A stretch of 64,000 nucleotides of DNA. It comes from Megamerina dolium (lineage: Eukaryota > Arthropoda > Insecta > Diptera > Megamerinidae). Shown here in pieces: positions 48,368 to 59,000 of the stretch. The DNA lies in assembly GCA_963854835.1 (NCBI GenBank), contig OY978526.1, positions 66,254,765 through 66,318,764 of the forward strand. Direction: 5' to 3'. The notes below the pieces were generated by a model, which ran no database searches, had not been told where the DNA came from, and worked only from the letters and a program-made list of their open reading frames with translations. Position 1 is the stretch's first letter, and every line of letters begins with the position of its first letter. Both the position numbers and the translations under genes were made by a program.

Positions 48368-48935
48368 TATACTTACTTACTTATGTGGCCATTACAACCG
48401 AAAATCGTTTTAGGTCAAATCTAGCATGCTTCGAGAGCCAACCCTTCCAAGCGGTGACACGTTCTCCACTATTAGGTCTTTCCATCTGCCTATTCTGCGT
48501 CGTTCACCAACGGATTCCGAATATAACAGCTGCTTAGTCGGAGTGTGTTCTTCCATTCACTCGACATAACACAGCGCAGCCATTGAATTTTAATGCGCTT
48601 TACTATGTTGGTGTCGGCTTACAGCTTATACGGCTCATGGTTGTACCTTATTCGGTACTCGTCACCAACACAAATAGAAATTCTGAACATTGTCTCATCT
48701 CATTGGTTTTCGTTGCTAAAGAGACGGCCGGACTTCTCAATTACATACTTAGCTCAAAGTAGCACTTGTTATCAAGAGTAATCCTTCGCAATATCTCCAT
48801 GCTGACGTCATTAGTGGTGTTAATTCTGGCTCCAAGACAGATAAAGTCCTTCACTATTTCAAAAGCGTAGTTATCAATAGTAACGTGCTGTGCATGATGC
48901 TAGGACTCTTTGCTTGTTGATACTAGGTACCGGAA
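48368..48935 (-). pseudogene. LINE 3' fragment, same family as the element at 62270-64000
   Basis: The sequence parallels 62265-62920, starting with ACTTACTTATGTGGCCATTA (tail) and running through the IQRLRWLGHV-like C-terminal region to GTAACGTGCTGTGCATGATG. On the minus strand it represents the end of the reverse transcriptase frame and the 3' end with an (AAGT)n tail. Several indels relative to the second copy make it non-coding. It breaks off near 48935, a typical 5' truncation. Confidence 0.78.
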
Positions 48936-50080
48936 GGCACATGCCACATAAAATTTCAACAGTTTGATGAATAACATACATCTAAACTAATGACAAATAC
49001 TTCAATTAATATACAGTAATTGCAATAGCAAAAGCACCGATAGTGATAATATCGAATTTTAATGAAACTTTGACATTCTAATCACGCTTGCCTAAATCAA
49101 ACATTTGATGCAGCAAAGGCAAGGAGGTATTTATCTACCTAGATAGCTATAAACAAACTTAAATAGGCATATGAACTGCATACATGACCTGAAGAAAGAA
49201 CAAATTCAATTAGTAAAGAAAAGAGAATATGTATGTACTTTCAACAGCACTACATACGACATGTGTATATTGGTAAAGTTACGAGTACAACTATGTATGC
49301 CGCAGAGGCACCTGCAGTAAAAGTTTTAAAGTACGATATATTACAAAGTACGGTACATATACATACATTTAGTATCGATCAAAACTAATCTATGAGTAAC
49401 TTAATTTTGAGATGACAAAACGAAAACACACACATATAGAAGACTATAAAATCAAGTTGTTGTCATAGTCGGTTTTGTTGTTCACTTCAAAACGTGTGAG
49501 TTTCCCCAGAGCAATTTACGGGCAATCATACACTGTTATGGCATAGCGATGACACAATCTTTGTATGTACAATACATATGTAGTTATGTTGTGGCAACTC
49601 TAATGTTTCGTAGCATGATACTATTGATTAGAATGCATTGATATGGATGCAGATATTTGTTGAAATGCAACAACTATAATAAACCTTGTTTTATGTGTAT
49701 GCGTATATGGAGATATATCGTACGTATCTACTGCTTCATACTACCTACTAATTGATTGAAATATAAAACAATGACAAGATATCAAACAAATACTGAGTTC
49801 GATTTGTTAAAGCAATTGTTATTTTAAATATTTTTCTTGGAGATGAGATGAGCTGATTATTCCTTCTTATACTAGAAATGCAAATAATTAAGCGTTTATT
49901 GAGTTCGTGTTGTCCTATGTATAAGGATAACTGGAAAATATGGAAGATTATATAAATGTTACACTTATCTACAATTTACAATTTTTTTTTTTAAATATCA
50001 AGGGACTACAAATATACGAAGAACGCACCAATCCGTAAAATCAGGATTTGTGATACATTTTTGCAGCAACTCTGTATTAT
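48936..50080. other. AT-rich DNA, no gene recognised
   Basis: No coding signal, RNA gene or terminal repeats were found. Confidence 0.5.
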
Positions 50081-50085
50081 ATTAA

Positions 50086-50291
50086 CCCTTCAGAGACAAT
50101 TGCGGTTTTGACAGATTTCTCTCATTTGTGTTAAGTTTGGAGCTTTGGTGTTTTTGGAGGGTTACAATAAAAAATTTTGCGCAATATTTTTGTGGTACAC
50201 TTTTAACCGTTATTGCCCTGTTTTATTTCTGCTTTTTATGACTATTAAAAAAAAGCTCTAAAATGACCCTTCCATGGGGGAAGTTTAAGGG
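50086..50291. mobile_element. Candidate piggyBac-type MITE (206 bp)
   Basis: Bounded by TTAA on both sides (50082-50085 and 50292-50295), with CCCTT at the left end and AAGGG at the right. piggyBac elements insert at TTAA and have ends of this CCC...GGG form. The inverted repeat is only about five bases beyond the TTAA, so chance is possible. No coding capacity. Confidence 0.4.
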
Positions 50292-50369
50292 TTAATATGT
50301 TTCACAATTTTATTTTCCCACAATTTCCTCCATAAAATTGCTCAAATTCAGTACATATGAATAAATTCA

Positions 50370-51235
50370 CCAATTAATAGAAATTTTTGCAAATGGGCTG
50401 AATAGGGTACCCCCAAAGAAAAGTATATTGTTGAATGTGTATTTTCAACTTTTTGCACGCAATGCAAATTCACCAACTAATGAATATATTTGAAAATGGG
50501 TTGAATTGGACCAAAACAACGCCTATCTGCCATACAAAAATATTTTGTAGAACGTATATTTTCACATTTTGCGAACGAGAATATGATGTTATAAAGTTGA
50601 AATTTCGTATATATGATTAAATCGATTAACTGATTGACATATTTAAAAATGGTCTGAATCGGATTACATCCTCGCCTAACTTCCATACAAAAGTATATTA
50701 TGGAATGTGTATTTTGCGAACGTTAATATAAAGTTATCAAGCTGAAACTCAGTACATGCTTTAGATACACTAATGAAAAAAAAAAAAAAACGCTTTTGAT
50801 AATGAACTGAATGGAATGAAAACGATATGTATAGTACATTCCATACAAACTGATGCTTCCGTATATATACAATATATTCACAAGTTGGGCATGTAAATAT
50901 AAAAGTGTAAAGCTGCATCCCGGTAAATACTAATCAATTCGCCACATAATAGATATATTTGAAAATCTGCTGATTTGAATGATATCCACGCCTACCTTCT
51001 ATAAAAAAATGTGCTGTTGAATACCTGATTTCAGACCTTTCGATTGAAAATATCGAGTTATAAAGCTGAAATTTAGTATTTACTATTATATTTACTAATG
51101 AGCAGACATAATTGAAAATGGGTTGAATCGAACAAATATTAGATCTACATCCTATACAAATACATGCCTCCATACATATGTTTTCACACTTTGGGCGCGG
51201 TAACATAATGTTATCAAGCTGAAATTGGGTTCACA
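50370..51235 (-). repeat. Tandem array of ~155-bp units, array 2
   Basis: Five or six diverged units. The block AGTTATAAAGCTGAAA or a variant recurs near 50590, 50735, 50902, 51057 and 51213. The block CCATACAAA or a variant recurs near 50530, 50685, 50842, 51000 and 51155. Each unit also has GAAAATGGGTTGAATCGGA-like sequence. On the minus strand the order is TTTGTATGG, then GGTAGGCG, then TCCGATTCAACCCATTTTC. The weak open frames here follow the repeat and have no support as genes. Confidence 0.8.
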
Positions 51236-52799
51236 TGAGTACAGTTGATAACGAAAAGGCTGAATTGGATAAAAACCATGCCTTTCTCTCATCCAAACGA
51301 GTGTTATCAACAATTGAAGCTTGGCACATACATATCATCGAAATCATGATGCTTCTAGATAAGAAATTTATGTGTTTTAAGAATGTTTTTTTATTTATTA
51401 TGGGTATTCAGGGTTGGGTTTTACTGAATTTAAACTGTTCAAATTTTGTTTATATAATATTTTATTTTTTCATTTCATCAAGATTCATTTATCTTAGAAT
51501 TGTACGAGGGATATTCTCATAGATATTTTTCTCTATAAATTACTACATTTTTGAGCTTGAGCTTTAAACTTCTTTGCAGCCAATTCAATAGTATATTTTT
51601 CCAAAACGACTAAGGATCTGCCTTCAAATAGTGCCATTCAATCGCCAGTCAATTAAGAATTCTTGCAATCGTAAAAATCTAGAGTTTAAAAGAGGCCTGC
51701 AGTAAAATTGATCTCACAAGGGCTCTACCTGGCGAAACTGTCAGATATAAGTGCATCACATCCAAAACTGTTCAAATTTCATATACACATCCATATGCGA
51801 AATAAAGCTTTGTCAAGTGGTTCTTCCGAGCCTATAGTACGCGTTTTTAATAATTTTTTGGTGCTAAAATCTTCAGTCTCTATGTTTAGGAAAAGTTTTG
51901 CATAATACTATTAGCGAGACTATGGAAAATAAATTTAGAAATTCGAAATACTAAATGTTTGAAAATTTCTTTAATAATATTTTTAAAGTGAAACATCTTA
52001 GGCCACATTTGAAAAAGGAAACAGCAATAAAATGTTGCAGGTATGGAAACATTTCTGGGTGTGAAATGGTATTAGAATACAATGTGTGGAAATGACGTAC
52101 ATTGGGAAATTTGAATGAAAAATGGTCGAATGGCCTTTTTAAATGGTAACTTTTATATTAATAGCAATAGACTTACAAATTTTGGAAATTATATTTGAAT
52201 TAGTTCAGAGAATCACTTGGTATAAAAAATTGTTATTTGTTTTCATTAGAAACTAGCACCTTACACTCGGAAGCTTAAACTTTTTGATACTTGTGTAGTT
52301 CGAGAAAAAGAAGATATAATAATTTTCGAAAATAGATATCGTAAAATATAAAAAAAAAATTATACGTGGTGCAGTGTTTTGAAATTTAATGTTTCCAAAC
52401 TTTTTTACAGGGCTTCAAAGTTTATTCAATTATTCAATTCAAGTTTATTGTTATTAAATTAAATATTTATTTGAAATGAATTTAGTTTTATTTCAACATA
52501 TATTACACTGCCAGTGGAAGTTCCTTTCTATTTAAAGTTATCTTATTTGTTGCGCAAATACATGTTATTACTGCATTAGATGTAAATAAAAAGCGATGAA
52601 AAACATATGTTAGATTCGCAAGGAGCAAGCAAGAATTACGTCTAGCATATTGGGTTCTATAGACTTTGAAGTCCTTGTGATAGTCATAAATATAAGTAAT
52701 TTTGAAGCGCTATTTTAATATTTAAATCTTGTCAACAGCATACACCAATATTTTGAGTACCATTTAGGAATTGAACTAAATCGGAAAACAACTATACTA
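51236..52799. other. AT-rich DNA, no gene recognised
   Basis: Short open frames only (51235-51522 and 51708-51905), without recognisable domains. Confidence 0.45.
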
Positions 52800-52801
52800 T
52801 A

Positions 52802-54106
52802 AAGGGTTATCCATTTTGCGGTTTCAAAAGTAAATGTAAATAAAACACATATAAAATATTTTTTATCATGATATTTCGTTTTTATTATAAAGTTTGAACG
52901 TTGACATTATGTGTGAAATACTACATCATTTAAATGACCACCACGCGAATTGTTGCAAGCATCGATTCTTTTGAGGTAATTTTCGACCACTTTTTGACAC
53001 ATATTGGGCGGTATCTCAGCCATAACGTGACGAATGTTGGTTTTTAGGTGCTCAAGAGTTAAAGGTTTATCTGCATAAACACGGTCTTTCGCGTAGCCCC
53101 ACAAAAAAAAGTCAAGCGGTGTCAAATCGCATGATCTTGGTGGCCACTTGATATCGCCACGACGAGAAATTACGCGGCCAGAAAATTTCTCTTGCAATAA
53201 AGCCATATTCGCTCGAGTTGTGTGGCATGTGGCACCGTCTTGTTGAAACCACATATTCTCTAAGTCGTATTCTTCAATAGCAGGTAAAAAAAAGTCGGTT
53301 ATCATATGACCATAACGCTCCGAATTGACGGTGACTGTCGTTCCATCGTCGTTTTCGAAGAAGTAAGGTCCAATCACACCTCCGGACCAAAGAGCGCACC
53401 AAGCAGTTACTTTTTGTGGATGTAGTGGCCTCTCTTCAATTACTTGAGGATTCTCAGAAAACCAAATACGACAATATTGTTTGTTAACATACCGACCGAG
53501 TGAGAAATGTGCTTCGTCGCTGAAGAAAATTTTGTTCGAAAAATCGCCGTCCACCGCTTGTTGTTCAAGCACCCATTCGACGTATCTACGACGTTGTGAA
53601 TGGTCAGCTAGCTTCAGTTGTTGTGTGAGCTGGATTTTATATGGATGTAGGTGTAGATCCAAATGCAAAATACGCCATAATGTGCCGTAAGACAGTCCTA
53701 ATTCCTGAGAACGACGAGGAATCGACACATTCGGGTCTTCGGCAACACTTTCACTTACAGCAGCGATATTTTTGGTGGTACGAGCGAAACGATGATGCAC
53801 AGGCCTTACAATATCTGTAACCGATCCAGTCTCTTCATATTTCTTCACAATTTTGCCAATTGCTTGCGTAGTTGGACGATTATGTAAACCATAATCTCCT
53901 CTTAAAGCACGATATGTGGCTGTGGCAGAATCACCATTTTTGTAGTAGGTTTTTACAATTTTAATGCGTTGTGCGATAGTTAAGCGATCCATTTTCGCAA
54001 ATGTCAGACTTTGAACTGAAAAAGAAAGAAATTGTTTTAACAACTCAGTTTGACAGATGTCGAATTCTAGCCCTATACTTTTGAAACCGCGAAATGGATA
54101 ACCCTT
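52802..54106 (-). mobile_element. rosa-type mariner-like element, copy C (1305 bp, apparently intact)
   Basis: Terminal inverted repeats of about 31 bp differ at one position (T/C at base 16). TA flanks at 52800-52801 and 54107-54108. It has the same length as copy A and near-identical sequence. The transposase frame is uninterrupted. This is the best candidate for a recently active autonomous element in the window. Confidence 0.95.
52907..53992 (-). CDS. rosa-type transposase (D,D41D), uninterrupted
   Basis: Encodes 361 residues starting MDRLTIAQRIKIVKTYYKNG. The frame is open further upstream to 54130, but that part reads through the terminal repeat. Copies A and B share this internal ATG, preceded by the leader TGACATTTGCGAAA, so I chose it. 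Residues about 1-125 form the bipartite DNA-binding region with two helix-turn-helix segments and a basic stretch near PVHHRFART. The catalytic domain carries FSDEAHFSL (first Asp), WFQQDGATCH (second Asp) and SCDLTPLDFFLWG (third Asp), with 41 residues between the last two, as in rosa elements of tephritid flies. The role is cut-and-paste excision and insertion at TA in the nucleus. It lies 20 kb or more from the other copies, with no host gene nearby. Activity is not shown; some residues differ from copy A (for example RIWFSEN here, RIWGSEN there). Confidence 0.92.
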   Translation of the reverse strand: MDRLTIAQRIKIVKTYYKNGDSATATYRALRGDYGLHNRPTTQAIGKIVKKYEETGSVTDIVRPVHHRFARTTKNIAAVSESVAEDPNVSIPRRSQELGLSYGTLWRILHLDLHLHPYKIQLTQQLKLADHSQRRRYVEWVLEQQAVDGDFSNKIFFSDEAHFSLGRYVNKQYCRIWFSENPQVIEERPLHPQKVTAWCALWSGGVIGPYFFENDDGTTVTVNSERYGHMITDFFLPAIEEYDLENMWFQQDGATCHTTRANMALLQEKFSGRVISRRGDIKWPPRSCDLTPLDFFLWGYAKDRVYADKPLTLEHLKTNIRHVMAEIPPNMCQKVVENYLKRIDACNNSRGGHLNDVVFHT

Positions 54107-54108
54107 TA

Positions 54109-54324
54109 CATTTATTTTTAAAGACTTCAAGCAAGACTTTCAATTTACCTCAATGACGTTAAAAAGTTATATGCAACAGAAATACCAAGAAATCTAAAAA
54201 AATCTCATACAATTTAGCAAACTTCGAAGATTCTATCTTTGCAGAAAGAAAGGAAAGAAGGAAAAAATTAACACTAAAATAATCATTTATACAGAATAAA
54301 AAAAGAAAAAAATTTAAAAAAATT
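54109..54324. other. Short AT-rich spacer
   Basis: A/T-rich sequence between rosa copy C and a SINE fragment; nothing else seen. Confidence 0.4.
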
Positions 54325-54517
54325 ATATGTGGCACTTATAAGCCTGGAAGGACTCTTTGTCCGAGCTTGTCTTTCAGTATTGTTGTGCGTGTCAAATTTT
54401 GGATAGTATTAGAAGGGACTTATTTATTTTAGCCGGTTCCGAACGACAGAAGCCTTGTGACGTCACTTTAAATCTGAGCTTTGTCACAGAGTTCTTTTAG
54501 AAGCTTTTCCATGGCAA
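54325..54517 (-). mobile_element. SINE 3' fragment
   Basis: Tail and body in reverse orientation (ATATGTGGCACTTATAAGCC to AGAAGCTTTTCCATGGCAAA). The tRNA head is absent. It sits about 220 bp beyond rosa copy C. Confidence 0.82.
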
Positions 54518-56329
54518 ATCGATTTTCGAATTTCACTCCTAATGTGAAAGTTTTTCATACAAATTTTCTCATGTGCGACAAAGTAGTCGTTTTGAATTAG
54601 ATATTAAATAGATGGAAATTATTGGTATAATCCACCACTACTGCCATTTTTAGTTACCTCTCTGGGTCTCCGATAAGGTGTATAGAAAATGAGAAATATT
54701 TAATTTAAATAAAAAATTTGATTAGAATTTATAATTCATGTAAAGTTCTCTATAAAGTATTGATTTATGAAAAGTTTACAATAGTTATTCAGATAAAATT
54801 GTTGGCTCAGCTAAAGTTTGCAACTGGTTTCGTTAGCGAGCTAAGTTAAGTTCATGCAGGAATTGCTGTGGTGATGATTATGAGGATGATGGTGATAATA
54901 TTGATAACCATGATGATAAAACTGATGATAATAACGATGATAATACTGATGATAATTATAAAAATAATATTGTTAATGAAGTTTTTGTTCATGATCATTG
55001 TTAGTGACAATAGTCAAGCTCATTGGAACGACGCAAAAAAGATAAAGAAAGGCGAAAAAATCAGCACTGGTTGCAAAATTCTGCATACAACTCTTAGCTT
55101 TTAAAAAAATGTTTTCAATATTTTTGGCATGATGCTTTAACTTCCTTCCTGACATTGCAATAATCTAATATACACACAGACAACTTAAAAGAGAGAAAAA
55201 CAAAAATAAATCAAATAAATATTCACCAACTGTTAGATTTTTGTTTGTAAACGAGGCAAAGTTAAAAATGCCAGAATTATTATAAGAAGCACTGCATCAT
55301 CATATGTAAGTAACTACTTGTGTATGTAACTAACTATATAAGTGGTGATTGAAACGACAAAGTGTGTGAGCGAAAGAAGGATGGAAGGCATATGTATATG
55401 CAACTGAAACTAAGTAATGCATTACGAAATATCTACATACTTATATTGTAGATGGTGTGTCATAATTGTAGATAAACTTTATTCCATTAAGCACTTTTTA
55501 ACCAAACGAGAAACTAGACGATGAAAATGCAAAAGAGATGTGTAAACTATAGTAAAAGTGCTTTCGCAAAAAAACAAAAAAAAACAAAAAATCATAATAA
55601 TATGCACAAAATATCTGTGTGGATGTGCACAAATATAGACGCCCATTTACACATTAGTAGCTACATACTTACTAGTGGAATGTTGTAAGCAAGTAGCAAT
55701 ATTTGTTGAAAGTTAGTTTACAACAAGTATTACATGAGCATGAGTAAGGTCTTCTTCTTTTGGTAAACTGACAGTGATACAGTGTGTTGTCATTGGCATC
55801 ACGGCATCATAGCATTATGGTTTATATGACACTGTCATTAGCATTCCACATAAAGAGAGACATCATATAAAGACATTTGGGTGGGGAAAATTTTAATCAC
55901 CATCAATAGAAAATGTTGACAACACCCAAGCAACCACATTAAGATGGAGAGTATTTCAAGCAAATTTGTTAGTAAGTGCATGACTTTAAAGCATACATAT
56001 ACAAATAGATAGGCTTCAAATACTATCCATCAAAATAGTGTATGCGTTACTAATGAGTGACAGAATTCATGGCAAGTCAATCAAAATGTAGACACATGAA
56101 CGGGGCGAAAAAATACACTGACATGGAGATAGAAATGAAGTGAAAATGATTTAAATGATTCAAATGATTCTTATTAATTAATATTTTATTTCAGTTTGCA
56201 GCAATCGTTTCATACAAAATTCAAATTCTACGCTGAAAGTTCGGTAACTTTAGATCAGATTTTAATGCATCACAAATAATTCAAGAATTCTGTAATACTG
56301 TAGCATAATATTGTTACACTTTTACTACT
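54518..56329. other. AT-rich DNA, no gene recognised
   Basis: Includes an imperfect GATGAT-type run at about 54868-54990, which gives a Met/Ile-rich open frame of no significance. No element ends or domains were found. Confidence 0.5.
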
Positions 56330-57360
56330 TTGGCGTTCAATTCTTCGACTCGCTGATGGGCAACTCTTCGATTTTACTACTGAACGGTGATATATCCACT
56401 TTCGAATCAGTAGTAAAATCGAAGCAGTAGTAGGAACAGTTATCGGTGCTCTTCGACTATACTACCTGCCGGAGTTCTCCGACTTATTGTTGTATTGCTT
56501 ATGGTCCGTATCATTTCAAACATCCAGACGTCGACAATACCGCTGCCCGGCAACATTTCGACTCGTTGGTTGGCAATTCTCGATTCTACTGCCGATTGGT
56601 AAGACTTCTACGCTTCAATTGTTCAGTTTTCTGATCCTCCTTTATTCGACTGTATCGCTTGCAAGTCCTCTCCGACTGAATGTACTACTTGCTCCTATTC
56701 TTCACTCACTTCTGTACTGTGATGATACTGCTGGTCAGTATCACTTACACTCATTGATAATACTGCTGCTCTGCCACATTTCGACCCGCTAGTCGGCAAT
56801 TCTTCAAATTTACTGGCGTTAGGTATGACTTCCACTATCCAAGTAAGCTGTTTGCAAGTATTATTTTACTCGGCTGTACCGATGGTTGGTTCTCCCCGAC
56901 TTACTGTAAGACTTGCTAGTATTCTTCAAGCGCTGTTGTACTGCTTCAACTATACGGTAGCACTTCCATACGTTAACAATGCTGCTCGGTAACACTTCAA
57001 CATGCTGAATGGTAACTCTTCGATTCTACTATTGATCGATAAAATTTCGGCTCTTCGACTCTATTGTTTCTGAATGCTCGGCGATTGTACTGCTTGTTGG
57101 GATTCGTCGATTCACTGCTGATCAGTACTGCTTTAACTGTTCGTTATCATTATTGATCCTCTTGCTCTCTTCGGATGATCTGCTGGTCAGTAACACCTTT
57201 TCTCTTTGAAATTAGTGCTGATAGGTTACACTTTCGACCTTCGACTTTATTACTGGTCAGTATCACCTTTATTCTATTGCTCTCTAAATGTTGCTACTTA
57301 TTGCTGATAAATAACATTGTTTCTCAGGGACTCTACTAACTCTACTACTAGTTTGGACAA
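56330..57360. repeat. Degenerate tandem region built on TTCGACT...CTGCTGGTCAGTA motifs
   Basis: Motifs such as CTTCGACTCGCTGATGGGCA, CGATTCTACTGCCGATTGGT, ATACTGCTGGTCAGTATCAC and TCGACTTTATTACTGGTCAG recur roughly every 25-60 bp over a kilobase. This unit is unlike anything else in the window and is less AT-rich than its surroundings. No regular period is obvious by eye, so it looks like an old, much mutated minisatellite. Open frames at 56446-56792 run through the repeat. Confidence 0.55.
56366..56424. repeat. 18-bp perfect inverted repeat
   Basis: CTTCGATTTTACTACTGA at 56366-56383 is the exact reverse complement of 56407-56424, with a 23-nt loop. It lies within the degenerate tandem region and could form by inversion of one unit. 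Confidence 0.85.
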
Positions 57361-58709
57361 TTAGATGATTTTTTTTTTTTAGTTAGAACTGATTGTAAAA
57401 TGGTACCGTAGATTAGTGGCTAGATAAATACATAGACAGATAATGTGCATATGTCGGAGAACACCGTAGAAGGTAATTTCCTTAGGCGCTCACTTAAGCG
57501 ATGCACATTGTAACAAAGACCTGATGGAAACAGATTAGGATAAGAAAGAGAAAATGCAATTTTGGAAAAGGAAACGAAAATGAGAGACAGCTAGAGATAG
57601 TGAGAGAGAGAGAGAGAGAGAAAGATATTGATGAATAATGGTTACTCTTTTTTAAACTTCTTTGACACTTTAATGAATCTTAAAGGTCTGTCATGGAATA
57701 ATGATTATTCCATATCTATTCCCTGTTCACTTGGCTCGAAGATACGTCTACTCACTATCGCAAAGACTCCAAGCGGAAGACGGAAATTGAAGTATTGATG
57801 ATACCTATTGTTGCCATATGATCTATCCATGAAGCATGCTTTTTTTCTAATGTTAGAAGAAAGGCTGTAACTTACATATTCGAGGTTCGAAGTCTATCTG
57901 AATGTTTTGGTCCTTGGTAAGTTACACTTTCTGTTAGATTCATTCCAATGAATGGTTGTGGTACGATTGGATTTTCTGCAGATCCATAGTTTGCCAGTTC
58001 ATCGACTAGTATGCTGTCTTTGTGTGAATATATAGTTTGTAGAACCTAGTTTTAGCCTCTACAACTGCCCATTTTCTTAAAACAGAGAAATTATTTTATT
58101 TAGTGCGGCTCTCTGTGGGCAAGTAATCGACAATTCTTCCGGCAGCAATGATTTGCCAAAGCCCTCTAAAGAGTAATGGTGGTAATAAATATAAAAAGCG
58201 ACGTCATTAGAGCTGATTACACAGCCCTACAGTAAAAACAAGTATGGTATCCAACGAATTGGAGTAATTGTAATTACTTTTAGAATTCCTTCTGATATTT
58301 TTTTGGGGAGTGAAAAGAAAACTGAGCGATTCCGGTCCGTAGAAGATTCTAATTTCTTTTTTTGGCTATGACATCCCCACAAAAGAACTACGATGTCCCA
58401 CGGAACAGATTAATAACATTCAATAGAGTTCGAATCAGATTTCCGCCATCACAATTTTTGCGATAATAAAAATTTGCATTGAATAAAAAACTTCTAAAAG
58501 AGTTTCGTAATTAATATAAGAAAAAGGTGAGTAACAAGAGTTCTATTATTGGAAATTTTGACTAAAATTTACCAATGCCAAAGGTAATACGTTTAACAAG
58601 GCTGGAAGAGGAGTTCGGCTAAGGTTATGCGCAAAACTTGAAATATGTGGAACAATATTTTAAAAATGTCCTACTGATGAATGTCTCGAGTGTAACAAAA
58701 AAAAAAAAA
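57361..58709. other. AT-rich DNA, no gene recognised
   Basis: Contains a (GA)n run at 57601-57623 and the small SINE scrap at 58112-58175. No coding signal. Confidence 0.5.
58112..58175 (+). mobile_element. SINE internal scrap
   Basis: GTGGGCAAGTAATCGACAAT, TCTTCCGGCAGCAATGATTT and GCCAAAGCCCTCTAAA follow the middle of the SINE body. Confidence 0.6.
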
Positions 58710-59000
58710 TATGGCACTTATAGACCCCTATGGATCCTTTGACCGAGCTTCTCTTACGATACTTTTGTGCGAGTTAAGTTTTTGTACATTATTAGAAGGG
58801 ACCTATGTTAGTTATATTAGCCGGTCCCGAACATTAGTCGGATTGTCACCGAACTCTTCTAGACGCGATTTTATGGCAAATTATTACTGCCTGGAGAATT
58901 GCCAATTGTTTTCGACATTAACGTTGTGCTTTAGCCGGGGATTAAATCTACAACGTACAGATCAGAAGGCCAACGCACTAACCACTGAGCTACGGCACTC
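58710..59000 (-). mobile_element. tRNA-derived SINE, copy 6 (older, shortened)
   Basis: Reverse orientation with tail TATGGCACTTATAGACCCCT at the left and head ending CTGAGCTACGGCACTC at the right. The body is shortened in two places and more diverged than in copies 2-5. Confidence 0.82.

Noticed and set aside
51235..51905. Open frames of 95 and 65 codons
   Set aside because: Hydrophobic, AT-driven composition, no motif or splice context supporting an exon.
54868..55104. 78-codon open frame rich in Met and Ile
   Set aside because: Arises from an imperfect GATGAT repeat.
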